Shown piece by piece: positions 42,607 through 52,323 of a stretch of DNA of 64,000 nt. A program made the position numbers and the translations under genes. Source of the stretch: Streptomyces dioscori (GTDB taxonomy: Bacteria; Actinomycetota; Actinomycetes; Streptomycetales; Streptomycetaceae); NCBI RefSeq assembly GCF_003024195.1, contig NZ_KZ679039.1, positions 1 to 64,000 of the forward strand, given 5' to 3'. The notes beneath the pieces are model-generated. The model saw nothing but the letters and a program-made list of their open reading frames with translations. It was not told where the DNA came from and did no database searches. Numbering within the stretch: the first letter of the stretch is position 1; each line of letters starts with the position of its first letter.

Positions 42607-45516
42607 ATGCGGATGCCGTTGGGGGACGCACGGGTACAGCGGCGGGTCGGGCTGGGCATGGGCGCCGCCGCGTTGCTCGCGCTCGCCGTCGCGCTGGCGG
42701 GCGGCGGCGGTCCCGACGGGACGTCGATGTGGATCTCCGCGGTTTCGGCGCTCATCTCGATCGGCGCCTTCCTGTCCGATCTGCTGCGCACGGAGGCGGA
42801 CACCGGCACGAGCACCGACCGGCGGCAGCGGACGGCCGACGAACTCGCCGAGGCGGTGGAACTCCAGTGGGCGGCGGAGGCACGGCTGCGCCGGTTGCAG
42901 GACCCGGAGCCGCTGAACGTGCGCTGGTCCCGCGTCGGACCGCCGCTCGCCGATCGGCCCGACACCGTCCGGCGAGGTCTGCCGCTGCCGGAACCACGCG
43001 ACGGCGACCGGCGGCTCGACCGGATCGTCGGGACGTTCATGGAGATCCCGTCCCGCCGACTGGTCGTACTGGGCGACCCGGGGGCCGGCAAGACCGTACT
43101 CGCCGTGCGGTTCGTGCTCGGCGCGCTCGCGGACCGGCAGCCGGGCGACCCGGTGCCGGTGCTGTTCCCCCTGGCGGGCTGGGACCCCACGTCCATGGCG
43201 CTGCGCGACTGGCTGGCCGAGCGACTGGCCGCGGAGTACCGGCCGCTGGCCGCCGTCACGGGCGATCGGACCATGGCCCGTGAACTGCTGGACGCCGGGC
43301 TCCTGCTGCCCGTGCTCGACGGGTTCGACGAGATCCCCGGCCCGGCGCACGAGACGGCGCTGCGGCGTCTCAACGCCGAACTCGACGAGCGGCTGCCCGT
43401 CCTGCTCACCTGCCGTACGGAGGACTGGACCCGGGCCGTGGGCGCCGGCGACGTGCTCACGGCCGCCGAGGTCGTACGGCTGCGACCGCTGGACCTCGCC
43501 ACCGCGCGCGGCTACCTGGAGATCACCGCGCGACCCGACCCGCACGGCTCGACACCCTGGACCCCGGTCCTGGCGGACCCCTCCCCGCTCCTCACGGAGG
43601 TCATGTCCTCGCCTCTGATGGTGGCGCTGGCCCGCACGGTGTACGGGGACACCTCGCGCGACCCGGCCGAACTGCTGGACACCGGCCGCTTCCCCACCAC
43701 CGGACATGTCGAGGCACACCTGCTGGCGGCCTGCGTCCCGGCGGCCTTCGGGGAGACGGGCCAGGGCGGCGGCACCGGCGGCACCTGGAGCCCGGACGCG
43801 GCGCACCGCTGGCTGCGCCGTCTCGCCCGCGACGTCGGTACGACCGGCACCTGGCGGCTGGCCTGGTGGGAGCTGCCGACGGCGATGCCCCGGGCGCTGC
43901 GCGTGCTCGGCCCCGCCGTGCTGGCGCTGCTCGCCTCGGCGGCGCTGCTGGTGCCGCTGGCCAAGTTCGGGCCCGGGGTGGTCGCCGACTGGGACAGCGT
44001 GCCGTCGACCGTCCTCAACTACGCGGGCATCCTGCTGGGCCTGTGCTTCGGACTGGCCCGGCTGCTGCCCGCCACGGCGCAGACTCCGCAGGGGCCGCGG
44101 CAGTTGGTGCGGCTGGCCCTGCGGATGGCCGCCGCGGCCACGGTGGTGGCGGTGGGCATGGGCCTGCTCGTACCGCCCCTGGTGAGTTCCCGGCTCGGCG
44201 CGGTGCTCACGCAGAGACCGGCCTGGTTCCTGAACGGCTGCTGTTTCGGACTGGTCCTGTCGATGATGTTCGGCGTCGCGGGTCTGTCCCGGCGCCCTCT
44301 CCCGATGGGCCTGCCGTGGGCGGGCAGCCCGAGCGGCCCGCGGACCGTGCGCGCGCTCGGCGCCGTCGTCGTCTTTGCCGGCCTCGCGATCTACGGCTAT
44401 TCGCGGCAGACGGCGGTCGTCCCCGCCCTCACCTGCCTCGGCGCGGGGCTGCTGCTCCTCACGGCCGGACTGCGGCGCGGGGAGCGGACGGCGGCGCCCT
44501 ACACCGGTCCGGGCGCCGTGCTGCGCGGCTTCGGCAGGGGACTGCGCCGGGGCTTCGTGGCCTGCACACTCATCGGGGTCTGCGTGGGGGCGCTGGTGGG
44601 CTGCGTGGCCGGTGCGTTCGCCGCGTACCGTATCCACTCGGCGCAGCCGCGGGTGAGCGGTGAGGTGATCGGGGGCTGGCGGCTCCAGGAGACGGCCGAC
44701 GGCGACCGTACGGTCCGCTCGGTCGTCCCCGGGGAGTTCCTGCTGGTGGAGCGTACGGGGCTTGACGAGCCGTTCGCCGTGAAGGCGGGCGCCCGGATCT
44801 CGTGGGACGAGGAGGTCGGGGCGTACGAGGGGACGGTGACGATCCACGAGGACCGGGACGACGGCTGGGTGACCGTCTGGAAGGGCGGACCCGGCGACCG
44901 CGAGGGCGAGGCGGTCGACGCCCACAACCTCGTGCTCGCCCTGCCGTACGAGGCCGAACTCTGGCTCGCCCACCGCCCGGTCCGGGCCGTCGTGCTCGAC
45001 GCGGTGGGCCCGTTCGCTGCCTTCGGCGTGCTCATCGGTGCGATCGGCGGCTGCGCCTCCGGTGTCTACCGCGCCCTGAACACCCCGTCCGACACCATGC
45101 GTGCGGCGGGCCCGCGCAGCACGTTGCGTACCGACCGGGACGCCACGCTCGCCAGGAGCGCGATCGCCGCGCTGCTCACCGGCGGGGTCTGCCTGGTACT
45201 GATCTCGGTCATGCCACCGGGCGGCACGCTGGGCACCATGCACACCGAGGTGTGGGTCCAGGTCGGCACGTCCTCGCTGGCGCTGAGCGCCTGGGGCCGC
45301 CTCGCCCCGGCGAGGATCTGGCTGGCCCTGACCGGCCGGGCACCGTGGCGGCTGATGGCCTTCCTGGAGGAGGCACACCGCCGCGGGGTGCTGCGCAGGT
45401 CGGGGGCGCACTACGAGTTCTGCCATCTACGCCTCCAACAGAGCCTGGCGGCGGCCCCGACGCCGGTGGTCGGCGCCGACCCGGTCCGCGCAGACGCGAG
45501 ACGCACCCCTCTCTAG
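42607..45516 (+). CDS. Large membrane NACHT-type NTPase
   Basis: 969 residues: two N-terminal helices (about 17-33 and 42-60), a NACHT STAND module with Walker A GDPGAGKT (156-163), Walker B LLLPVLDGFDE (232-242) and sensor strand PVLLTCRTEDW (264-274), then about eight to ten hydrophobic segments in the C-terminal half (about 430-900), and a short final motif RGVLRRSGAHYEFCHLRLQQ. This final motif occurs in a large actinobacterial NACHT group. STAND NTPases act as signal-triggered switches, including antiphage sensors; here signal and output are unknown. ATG 42607 is chosen; an in-frame extension upstream is not coding-like. Confidence 0.85.
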   Translation: MRMPLGDARVQRRVGLGMGAAALLALAVALAGGGGPDGTSMWISAVSALISIGAFLSDLLRTEADTGTSTDRRQRTADELAEAVELQWAAEARLRRLQDPEPLNVRWSRVGPPLADRPDTVRRGLPLPEPRDGDRRLDRIVGTFMEIPSRRLVVLGDPGAGKTVLAVRFVLGALADRQPGDPVPVLFPLAGWDPTSMALRDWLAERLAAEYRPLAAVTGDRTMARELLDAGLLLPVLDGFDEIPGPAHETALRRLNAELDERLPVLLTCRTEDWTRAVGAGDVLTAAEVVRLRPLDLATARGYLEITARPDPHGSTPWTPVLADPSPLLTEVMSSPLMVALARTVYGDTSRDPAELLDTGRFPTTGHVEAHLLAACVPAAFGETGQGGGTGGTWSPDAAHRWLRRLARDVGTTGTWRLAWWELPTAMPRALRVLGPAVLALLASAALLVPLAKFGPGVVADWDSVPSTVLNYAGILLGLCFGLARLLPATAQTPQGPRQLVRLALRMAAAATVVAVGMGLLVPPLVSSRLGAVLTQRPAWFLNGCCFGLVLSMMFGVAGLSRRPLPMGLPWAGSPSGPRTVRALGAVVVFAGLAIYGYSRQTAVVPALTCLGAGLLLLTAGLRRGERTAAPYTGPGAVLRGFGRGLRRGFVACTLIGVCVGALVGCVAGAFAAYRIHSAQPRVSGEVIGGWRLQETADGDRTVRSVVPGEFLLVERTGLDEPFAVKAGARISWDEEVGAYEGTVTIHEDRDDGWVTVWKGGPGDREGEAVDAHNLVLALPYEAELWLAHRPVRAVVLDAVGPFAAFGVLIGAIGGCASGVYRALNTPSDTMRAAGPRSTLRTDRDATLARSAIAALLTGGVCLVLISVMPPGGTLGTMHTEVWVQVGTSSLALSAWGRLAPARIWLALTGRAPWRLMAFLEEAHRRGVLRRSGAHYEFCHLRLQQSLAAAPTPVVGADPVRADARRTPL

Positions 45517-45909
45517 GAGCTTTGGAGGCGCGGATCGTCGCCGACGCCGATGCGCGCACCCCGGCTGGCCGCGACGCGCAGTACGTCCGCCAGGGACTCC
45601 ACCGACCTGGTGCGCGAAACGGACGGCGCGTTCGCCCGCTCTCGGATCGTCGAGTACGGCTCCGGCGCCGGCCAGCACCTGCCCTGGGCCGCGTTCACGC
45701 AAGGCGTCAAGCGTGGGGTGGACCTGAATCCCGGCGGGTGAAGCGGGCGGGAAACCCGGACGGGGAGGCGGGCGGTCCGGTCATGGTGATGCCATGGCAG
45801 AGATCATGACCACAGACCCCTCGGCGGAGCCGCTGCGCGCACAATCCGTGCTGGGGCGGTGAGCGCGACTATGGTCGTGGACACGGCGCGTCGAAGGAGG
45901 ACATCGATC
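45517..45909. other. Intergenic region, possible DUF397-like remnant
   Basis: About 390 bases. A plus-strand frame 45550-45741 (63 codons) ends in LPWAAFTQGVKRGVDLN, weakly like a DUF397 C terminus, but its start lacks the family N-terminal pattern. No other gene is supported. The AAGGAGG at 45894-45900 belongs to the next gene. Confidence 0.35.
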
Positions 45910-46257
45910 ATGGCTGCTCACGCTGCGGAATCCGATGCGGTGATCCCCCCCATGCCCGAGCGGACCCCGAAAGCGCTGCGCAGGGCGCTCGCCGAGGATG
46001 CTCCCCACCTTCTCCCCGACTTCGACAGGCACTGGAAGCGGGCGATCGCCGACACGTACGACCTCGGTCCCGTGCCCGCGTTCATGGCTCGCTGGTGGAT
46101 CGAGTACGCGATCGCACGTGATCCGAAGCTCGATGCCCACCTGCATGACCTGGAACAGCGGGCGGCTGAAGCCACTGACATCGCCGAGGCCAAGGCCCTC
46201 CTCGAAGAGGCATCGGGGATTCGGCACGAGGCTCTGAGGGCGGAGCCCGGCGAGTGA
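45910..46257 (+). CDS. DUF6247-like protein, putative antitoxin
   Basis: 115 residues with an N-terminal helix pattern PERTPKALRRALAEDAPHLL then PDFDRHWKRAIADTYD, similar to DUF6247-type proteins that are found beside RelE/ParE-like genes in Streptomyces. ATG 45910 has AAGGAGG nine bases before. Its stop overlaps the GTG of the partner by 4 bases (GTGA). Probably an antitoxin-type DNA-binding or neutralising protein; unproven. Confidence 0.65.
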   Translation: MAAHAAESDAVIPPMPERTPKALRRALAEDAPHLLPDFDRHWKRAIADTYDLGPVPAFMARWWIEYAIARDPKLDAHLHDLEQRAAEATDIAEAKALLEEASGIRHEALRAEPGE

Positions 46258-46577
46258 CCGACGAGTTCACGGGGCCGCCTTGGCAAATGGACTGGCGGCT
46301 TGACGCCCTCGCCGTCCGTGATGCGCTGCCCGAGCATGCGCGCAAGATGGTTGACGAGGCTCGTGCCGAGCTGGTCACCGCGAAGGACCCGTACTTCCGA
46401 GGCATCGAGGCCGATGCGGTTCTACCCGACGGCATGGCCGTCGAGCCGGCACGGTCCAGCAAGCCGAAGGGCGCTCGCCTGTTCTCCTTCGACCATGGAA
46501 ACGGCTGGCTCACCTACACCTTCGTGTCCCGCGCAGAAGACCCGCAGATCATCGTGGAGCAGGTCTTCTGGCAGTGA
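46254..46577 (+). CDS. Putative toxin partner (RelE/ParE-like length and position)
   Basis: 107 residues; no clear transmembrane segment. C terminus shows the compact beta pattern SFDHGNGWLTYTFVSRAEDP then QIIVEQVFWQ that could be a RelE-fold end. Starts at GTG 46254 inside the upstream stop. Size, order and overlap fit a two-gene toxin-antitoxin unit, but catalytic residues cannot be assigned. Confidence 0.55.
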   Translation: MTDEFTGPPWQMDWRLDALAVRDALPEHARKMVDEARAELVTAKDPYFRGIEADAVLPDGMAVEPARSSKPKGARLFSFDHGNGWLTYTFVSRAEDPQIIVEQVFWQ

Positions 46578-46649
46578 ACGGCCGGCCGGGTGGGTCGCTG
46601 TGACGCAGCTCACGGGAAGTCGGGCCCCTCTGCCGTACAGCTCATAGGC

Positions 46650-47294
46650 GTGACCACTCATATGCGAACCCGGGTGCGGGCCGGGGATCAGGGCGCCTTC
46701 GGTGAGCTCTTCGACGCGTACGCCCGTGCCGTGTACAACCACGCCTACCGGCTGACCGCGGACTGGTCGACCGCCGAGGACGTGATGGCGTCGACCTTCA
46801 TGGAGGCGTGGCGGCTGAGGGACAAGGTCGATCCCGAAGGCGGCTCCCTGCGGCCCTGGCTGCTGGGTATCGCCACCAACACCGCGCGCAACCAGTTCCG
46901 CAGCAACCGGCGTTACCGGCGGGCCGCGAGCGCCGCCGCCGCGGCCGAGACGGCCGTGCCCGATCACGCGGACGAGGTCGCGGGGCGAATCGACGACCGT
47001 CGGAGGATCGCCACCGCCCTGACCGCCCTCGCCGCCCTGCGCAGGCCCGAGCGCGAGGTCATCACGCTCTGCCTGGGGGAGGGCCTGGACTACGAGGCCG
47101 CGGCGGAGGCGCTCGGCATCCCCGTCGGCACGGTCGCCTCCCGCCTCTCCAGGGCCCGTAAGAAGTTGCGGCGTACCGCTGCCGGAAACGCCGCCGAGAA
47201 AGTTCGCGTGAATCGGGAAGGGCCCCGGCCCGTCCGACAGACAAGAGGCGATCACGCAAAAGCGATCCGGCCCGCACAGGAGGGAAACCGATGA
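46650..47294 (+). CDS. ECF-family sigma factor
   Basis: 214 residues: region 2 FGELFDAYARAVYNHAYRLT then DWSTAEDVMASTFMEAWRLR and region 4 LRRPEREVITLCLGEGLDYE then AAAEALGIPVGTVASRLSRA. The usual start is GTG 46650 (VTTHMRTRV); ATG 46662 is an alternative. It overlaps the next gene by 4 bases, and its C-terminal tail of about 45 residues is basic. Confidence 0.92.
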   Translation: MTTHMRTRVRAGDQGAFGELFDAYARAVYNHAYRLTADWSTAEDVMASTFMEAWRLRDKVDPEGGSLRPWLLGIATNTARNQFRSNRRYRRAASAAAAAETAVPDHADEVAGRIDDRRRIATALTALAALRRPEREVITLCLGEGLDYEAAAEALGIPVGTVASRLSRARKKLRRTAAGNAAEKVRVNREGPRPVRQTRGDHAKAIRPAQEGNR

Positions 47295-48415
47295 ACGCGA
47301 ACACGCCCCGGGACGAGCAGGACGCACAGCTGCTGTCCCGTACCGCGCGCGACCTGCCGTCGGGCCGTCACCAGTTCCACAAGGAGCGTCTGATGGCCCA
47401 GATCCACGAGCAGGTCCAGCAGTCCCGGCGGGACGAGCGCACGGCGGCCCCGGCCGTACCGGCCGCACCGGCGAAGGCACGGCGGTTGCGGCTGCCGCGT
47501 CCCGCGATCACGCTGCCCGCGATGGCGTTCGGCCTGTCCGCGGTGATCGTCGCCGGGGTCGTGACCCTCGGCGGCGGTGACGGCGTGCGGGAGAGCGGCG
47601 TCGCCACCGGACCCGCCCTGACCACCGACATCGGTACCGCGACCACGAAGGGCGTGCCCCAGCTGCTCGACCAGATCTCCCTGGCGGCGGCCGAGGGCGA
47701 CCACCCGACCGTGCGGGCCGGCCAGTACATCTACATCGAGTCCGTGCTGGCCGACACCCACGTGAGGACTGTCGACGACAGGAGCAGCCTGGTCGGCCAG
47801 GAACTGCACAAGCGGCAGATGTGGGAGTCCGCGGACGGCGTCGAGGGCTGGCTGATCGACCCCGCCGTCAACGACAGTTCCGAGGGCGAGACCCTGACCC
47901 TGCCCGACGAGCAGGGCAACACCCCGAAGGCGCACCTGGGCAGCCCGTCGTACGACTACCTGGCCAAGCTGACCACCGACCCCGACGCACTGCTGGCCAA
48001 GATCTACAAGGAGACCGAGGGGCAGGGGAACACCCCCGACCAGCAGGCCTTCTCCACCATCGGTGACCTGCTCTCCGAGAGCTACCCGCCGCCGGAGCTC
48101 TACTCGGCGCTGTTCGAGACCGCCGCGAAGATCCCGGGCGTGGTCGTCGTCGACGACGCGGTGGACGCGGCCGGCCGGCACGGCGTGGCGGTGGCCCGGC
48201 TGGACGAGACCAGTGGCCAGCGCGAGGAGTGGATCTTCGACAAGAAGACCCATGTCTACCTCGGCGCGCGCAACGTCCAGGTGAAGCCGCTCAAGGAAGA
48301 GGGCATCCTGATCAAGCCCGGCACGGTGAACTTCACCATGGCCATCAAGAACCGCGCCGTCGTCGACGGTATGAAGGAGACCCCGTCGGCCCCGGCCCCA
48401 TCCCAGGCGGGCTGA
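47291..48415 (+). CDS. CU044_5270-type membrane protein, probable anti-sigma partner
   Basis: 374 residues: cytosolic N terminus (1-75), one helix (about 77-95, ITLPAMAFGLSAVIVAGVVT), and an extracytoplasmic domain of about 280 residues. Members occur as the second gene after an ECF sigma factor. This is a membrane-tethered regulator candidate with an extracytoplasmic sensor. Coupled by ATGA (47291-47294). No zinc motif is seen in its N terminus. Confidence 0.85.
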   Translation: MNANTPRDEQDAQLLSRTARDLPSGRHQFHKERLMAQIHEQVQQSRRDERTAAPAVPAAPAKARRLRLPRPAITLPAMAFGLSAVIVAGVVTLGGGDGVRESGVATGPALTTDIGTATTKGVPQLLDQISLAAAEGDHPTVRAGQYIYIESVLADTHVRTVDDRSSLVGQELHKRQMWESADGVEGWLIDPAVNDSSEGETLTLPDEQGNTPKAHLGSPSYDYLAKLTTDPDALLAKIYKETEGQGNTPDQQAFSTIGDLLSESYPPPELYSALFETAAKIPGVVVVDDAVDAAGRHGVAVARLDETSGQREEWIFDKKTHVYLGARNVQVKPLKEEGILIKPGTVNFTMAIKNRAVVDGMKETPSAPAPSQAG

Positions 48416-48465
48416 GGCCCGGTCGGCCCCCCCGGGGGGTTACTGGCTTCCGGTCCCGGCCCCGG

Positions 48466-49932
48466 TCAGTCCCCGTCCAGGGAAGGCGGCGGAGTCGGGG
48501 CGCCCGGCAGGCGGATCGTCGCGACCGTGCCGCCGCCCGGGGCCGGGCTCAACGCCACGTCCCCGCCCGACTGCTGGACCGTACGCGCCACGATCGACAG
48601 GCCGAGGCCCGAGCCGGGGAGCGCGCGGGCGCTCGGGGAACGCCAGAAGCGGTCGAAGACGTGCGGGAGTTCATCGGCGGGCACGCCCGGACCGTGGTCC
48701 CGTACGGTCAGTTCGCCGCCCCTGAGGGCGACGTCGATCGCGCCGCCCTCGGGGCTGAACTTCACCGCGTTGTCGAGGATGTTGACGATGGCCCGCTCCA
48801 GCGCGGTGGGCTCCGCCCGGACGAACCACGGGTGCACGTCCGCCGTGATCGTCAGCTCCGGGCCGCGCAGCCTGGCCCTGCGCAGCGCCGACTCCACGGT
48901 GTCCTGCAGCGGGACCACCTGCACGCGGTCGGCCGGCGTGCCCGCGTCCGACCGCGACAGCGTCTGCAGGTCGCCGATGAGCGCGGCCAGTTCGGTCATC
49001 TGCGCCTTCACCGAGGCGAGCAGCGCCTTGCGGTCCGCCGGGGGGATGGGCCGGCCCGTCTCCTCGCTGCGGGTGAGCAGTTCGATGTTCGTACGCAGGG
49101 AGGTGAGGGGGGTGCGCAGTTCGTGCCCGGCGTCGGCGATGAGCTGCTGCTGCAGCTCACGGGAGTTGGCGAGGGACGCGGTCATCGAGTTGAAGGACCG
49201 GGAGAGCCGGGCGATCTCGTCCTCGCTCTCGTCCTCGACGGGGATGCGGACGGAGAGGTCCTCGGTACGGGCCACGTGCTCGACGGCCTCGGTGAGCTTG
49301 TCGACGGGGCGCAGGCCGGCGCGGGCGACCGCGAGGCCGGCCGCGCCGGCGCCGAGCACTCCGATGCCGGAGACGAGGAGCAGGATGAGGGCGAGATCGT
49401 TGAGGGTCCCCTGGGTGCCCTTGAGCGGTACGGCGATGAGGAGGGCGGTGTCGGGGTAGAGCTGCGGTCGGCTCGGGCCCTGGGTGACGGTCAGGGGGAC
49501 CGTCAGGACGCGTACGGCGTTGCCGTCGGTGTCGGTGCCGTTGCGGAAGATCCCGTTGTCGTTCTCCGCGTTCTCGATCACGTCCGTGTCGTCGCCGGTG
49601 ACCTTGACCGTGCCTTCGGAGTTCGCCGAGACGCACGGCGTGCCGTCCGCCTTGACCAGTTGCAGGTAGTAGGTGTCCCGGGCGCCGAAGGCGTCGTTCT
49701 TCGGCGGCGGCGTCTGGGTGCAGCTGTCCAGGGCGGCCTCCACCTCCGACTGCCGCTGAGGCGTGGCCGCCGCCTTCAGGTCGTCGTCGACCTGGTCGTA
49801 CAGCTTCCCCTGCACGATGAACCAGCACGTCACCGACACCGCCGCCACCGCGAACGCCACCGCCGCCGCCACCAGGATGGACAACCGGGCCCGGATCGGC
49901 AGGGAGGTGAACCGGCGAACGAGCCTTTTCAC
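48466..49932 (-). CDS. Sensor histidine kinase (MprB-like)
   Basis: 488 residues: two membrane helices (about 17-38 and 183-203) flanking an extracytoplasmic domain of about 145 residues with two Cys ([17 protein letters not shown]), then HAMP, HisKA ([20 protein letters not shown]) and HATPase ([26 protein letters not shown]). GTG 49932 overlaps the response-regulator stop. It forms a two-component system with the upstream regulator. The order regulator-kinase-HtrA resembles mprA-mprB-pepD of mycobacteria, although the protease here is upstream. Confidence 0.93.
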   Translation of the reverse strand: MKRLVRRFTSLPIRARLSILVAAAVAFAVAAVSVTCWFIVQGKLYDQVDDDLKAAATPQRQSEVEAALDSCTQTPPPKNDAFGARDTYYLQLVKADGTPCVSANSEGTVKVTGDDTDVIENAENDNGIFRNGTDTDGNAVRVLTVPLTVTQGPSRPQLYPDTALLIAVPLKGTQGTLNDLALILLLVSGIGVLGAGAAGLAVARAGLRPVDKLTEAVEHVARTEDLSVRIPVEDESEDEIARLSRSFNSMTASLANSRELQQQLIADAGHELRTPLTSLRTNIELLTRSEETGRPIPPADRKALLASVKAQMTELAALIGDLQTLSRSDAGTPADRVQVVPLQDTVESALRRARLRGPELTITADVHPWFVRAEPTALERAIVNILDNAVKFSPEGGAIDVALRGGELTVRDHGPGVPADELPHVFDRFWRSPSARALPGSGLGLSIVARTVQQSGGDVALSPAPGGGTVATIRLPGAPTPPPSLDGD

Positions 49933-50660
49933 TCCGCCCCGCCCGACCGCAGGACATACCCCACACCCCGCACAGTGTGCACAAGACGCGGCTCGCCGCC
50001 CGCTTCCGTCTTGCGGCGGAGGTACATCACGTACACGTCCAGGGAGTTGGACGACGGCTCGAAGTCGAAGCCCCAAACCGCTTTCAAAATCTGCTCCCGC
50101 GTGAGGACCTGGCGCGGATGGGCCAGGAACATCTCCAGCAGCGTGAACTCCGTGCGCGTCAGCTCGACGGGCCGCCCGGCCCGCGTGACCTCACGCGTCG
50201 CGAGGTCCATGCGCAGATCGCCGAAGGTCAGCGCGTCGTCGGCGGGCGCACCTACCGCGGCCGCCGCGTACGAACTGCGCCGCAGCAGCGCCCGTACCCG
50301 CGCGAACAGCTCGTCCAGTTCGAACGGCTTCACCAGGTAGTCGTCGGCGCCCGCGTCGAGCCCGGTGACCCGGTCGCCGACCGTGTCGCGGGCGGTGAGC
50401 ATGAGGATCGGCGTCGTCGTGCCCGCGCCGCGCATCCGGCGGGCGGCGGTCAGCCCGTCCATGCGGGGCATCTGGATGTCGAGGACGACCAGGTCGGGCT
50501 GGTACGCGATGGACTTCTCCAGCGCGTCCGCGCCGTCGACGGCCACCTCCGTGTCGTACCCCTCGAAGGCGAGACTGCGCTGGAGTGCTTCGCGCACGGC
50601 CGGCTCGTCGTCGACGATCAGGATGCGCTGGGGTTCACGGTCGCCTTCGGCGGGGCTCAT
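49929..50660 (-). CDS. OmpR-family response regulator (MprA-like)
   Basis: 243 residues: receiver with acidic IVDDEP, phosphorylatable Asp in [13 protein letters not shown] and Lys in [10 protein letters not shown], then a winged-helix DNA-binding domain ([42 protein letters not shown]). It may bind the 11-bp direct repeats upstream of the HtrA gene. Overlaps the kinase gene by 4 bases (GTGA). Confidence 0.94.
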   Translation of the reverse strand: MSPAEGDREPQRILIVDDEPAVREALQRSLAFEGYDTEVAVDGADALEKSIAYQPDLVVLDIQMPRMDGLTAARRMRGAGTTTPILMLTARDTVGDRVTGLDAGADDYLVKPFELDELFARVRALLRRSSYAAAAVGAPADDALTFGDLRMDLATREVTRAGRPVELTRTEFTLLEMFLAHPRQVLTREQILKAVWGFDFEPSSNSLDVYVMYLRRKTEAGGEPRLVHTVRGVGYVLRSGGAE

Positions 50661-50771
50661 CGCGGTCAGTTCCTCGGGTGCGGTGGGACGTGGTCGGGGC
50701 GCTTTCAGCCTCGCACGTTTCAGGGCTGTTCTCGTAGAGCCGCCGGGCGCTGAGCCCGCGAGCGGCCGGGG

Positions 50772-51035
50772 TCAGCCTCGTACGGTACGGCGGGTGCGGG
50801 TCGCGGCCCCGTTGCGGCGGGTGGTGCCGCGCGGGGCCCGCGCGGTGGCCATCTCGGGTGCGCGGGGCGCCGGCGCGTGCAGTTCGTGGGCCACCGCGAG
50901 GGCCAGGGCGAGTCCGGACGGGTCGCCGCCGACGAGGGTGTGGGGCACGGACTTGATGTGCCCGATCTGCCGGATATGGCCGATCTGCTTGGTCTGCTTG
51001 GTCTGCTTGGTCTGCTTGGTTACTTCGGTCTGCAT
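50772..51035 (-). CDS. Small hypothetical protein with KQT repeats
   Basis: 87 residues starting MQTEVTKQTKQTKQTKQIGH then IRQIGHIKSV: the N terminus comes from a 9-bp tandem repeat (cttggtctg) near 50990-51020. The middle VPHTLVGGDPSGLALALAVA has a conserved-looking, possibly helical core; the tail is Arg-rich. Not certain to be translated; no strong ribosome-binding site noted. Confidence 0.45.
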   Translation of the reverse strand: MQTEVTKQTKQTKQTKQIGHIRQIGHIKSVPHTLVGGDPSGLALALAVAHELHAPAPRAPEMATARAPRGTTRRNGAATRTRRTVRG

Positions 51036-51095
51036 GGCGGCCTCCGGGGTCTGGGGTGGGTCGGTCGGAGTGGCGCGCGGTCGTGCGCGGCGCCG

Positions 51096-51128
51096 TCGTG
51101 GCTGGTCGCGCAGTTCCCCGCGCCCCTG
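51096..51128. repeat. Extragenic repeat (single core with end module)
   Basis: cgtggctggtcgcgcagttc followed by cccgcgcccct: reverse-oriented core with the same ggctggtcgcgca end module as at 12590. Confidence 0.85.
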
Positions 51129-51159
51129 GATCGGCCGGGGCCGGTGGCCCGGGTGCGGC

Positions 51160-52293
51160 TCAGCTGTCGGAGCCGCCGGACCGCAGCGAGGCCAGGTCGG
51201 CCTTGACGGTGTTGACGGGGATGGCGAAGCCGAGGCCGACGCTGCCGGCGCTCGACGAGGACGAGGAGTCCGTGGCGGCCGAGTACATCGCGGAGTTGAT
51301 GCCGATGATGTTGCCGCTCATGTCGATCAGCGCGCCGCCGGAGTTGCCCGGGTTGAGGGACGCGTCGGTCTGCAGGGCCTTGTACGTCGTCGTGGACGAA
51401 CCGGTGTCGCCGTTGAACTCCTGGCCGCCGAACTCGAACGGCCACTGCTCGCTTCCGCCGCCGCTTCCACCGCCCTGCTGTTGCTGCTGGCCCTGGCTCT
51501 CGTCCGTGGAGACGGTGACGTCCCGGTCGAGCGCGGAGACGATCCCGCTGGTGACGGTGCCGGTCAGGCCCTCGGGGGAGCCGATCGCCACGACCTCGTC
51601 ACCGACCTTGACGGCGTTGGAGTCGCCGAGCGTCGCGGGAGTCAGACCCGACGGCGCGTCCTCCAGCTTGATCAGCGCGAGGTCCTTCTTGCTGTCGGTG
51701 CCGACGACGCTCGCGGTGTACGACTTGCCGTTGCTCAGCTGCACCTTGATCTGCGAGGCGCCGGAGATCACGTGGTTGTTGGTGATGATCTCGCCGCCGG
51801 TCGTGATGACCACGCCGGAACCGGTGGAGGAGCCCGCGTTCGAGGTCGCGCTGATCTCGACGATGCTCGGGCCGGCCGCCTCGGCGACCCCGGCGACCGT
51901 GCCCTTCTTGCTCGTGGCGACGACGCTGGTGCTGCTCGCGCTGCCGGCCGCGGTGTCGTTGCCGGTCAGCTCCTGGAAGGCGTACGCGGTTCCGCCGCCC
52001 ACGGCCGCGGCGGCTATCGCCACGACGGCGAGCAGGGCCAGCGGGCCCTTGGCGCGCTTGCGGGGCGCGCCGGGAGCGGAGGAGACGGGCTCCGTGAGGA
52101 GCGCGGTGGGAGCACCGCCGCCGTGCGAGGCCGGCTCCGCGGCCGGCTGGTACGGCGGCGGAGGCGGCCACTCCGGGTTCACGGAGGAGGTGCTCTGCTG
52201 GTGGTGCGACTGCTCGTACGGCTGTCCTGAGTACGCGGACTGCTGCTGGTCGCCCTGGGGGTACTCGCCGCTGCGGCGGAAGCTCTCGGTCAT
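51160..52293 (-). CDS. HtrA/DegP-like serine protease lacking a PDZ domain
   Basis: 377 residues: Gln/Pro-rich cytosolic N terminus (1-85), one membrane anchor (about 87-107), and a trypsin-like domain with catalytic His (ITNNHVIS), Asp (KKDLALIKLED) and Ser (LNPGNSGGALID). It stops after ADLASLRSGGSDS, with no PDZ domain, unlike M. tuberculosis PepD. A Gln/Gly/Ser loop (QGQQQQQGGGSGGGSEQW) interrupts the domain. Probably an envelope-stress protease controlled by the neighbouring two-component system. No strong ribosome-binding site before ATG 52293. Confidence 0.92.
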   Translation of the reverse strand: MTESFRRSGEYPQGDQQQSAYSGQPYEQSHHQQSTSSVNPEWPPPPPYQPAAEPASHGGGAPTALLTEPVSSAPGAPRKRAKGPLALLAVVAIAAAAVGGGTAYAFQELTGNDTAAGSASSTSVVATSKKGTVAGVAEAAGPSIVEISATSNAGSSTGSGVVITTGGEIITNNHVISGASQIKVQLSNGKSYTASVVGTDSKKDLALIKLEDAPSGLTPATLGDSNAVKVGDEVVAIGSPEGLTGTVTSGIVSALDRDVTVSTDESQGQQQQQGGGSGGGSEQWPFEFGGQEFNGDTGSSTTTYKALQTDASLNPGNSGGALIDMSGNIIGINSAMYSAATDSSSSSSAGSVGLGFAIPVNTVKADLASLRSGGSDS

Positions 52294-52323
52294 GAGTAGA
52301 ACTCTGTCGCCCGACCATGAGAG

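Noticed and set aside
41920..45426. Minus-strand frame of 1168 codons opposite the NACHT gene
   Set aside because: Composition is Arg/Pro/Gly/His-rich with no domain; the plus strand has Walker motifs and membrane helices.
45550..45741. DUF397 gene
   Set aside because: Only the C-terminal part resembles the family and there is no good start; noted as possible remnant only.
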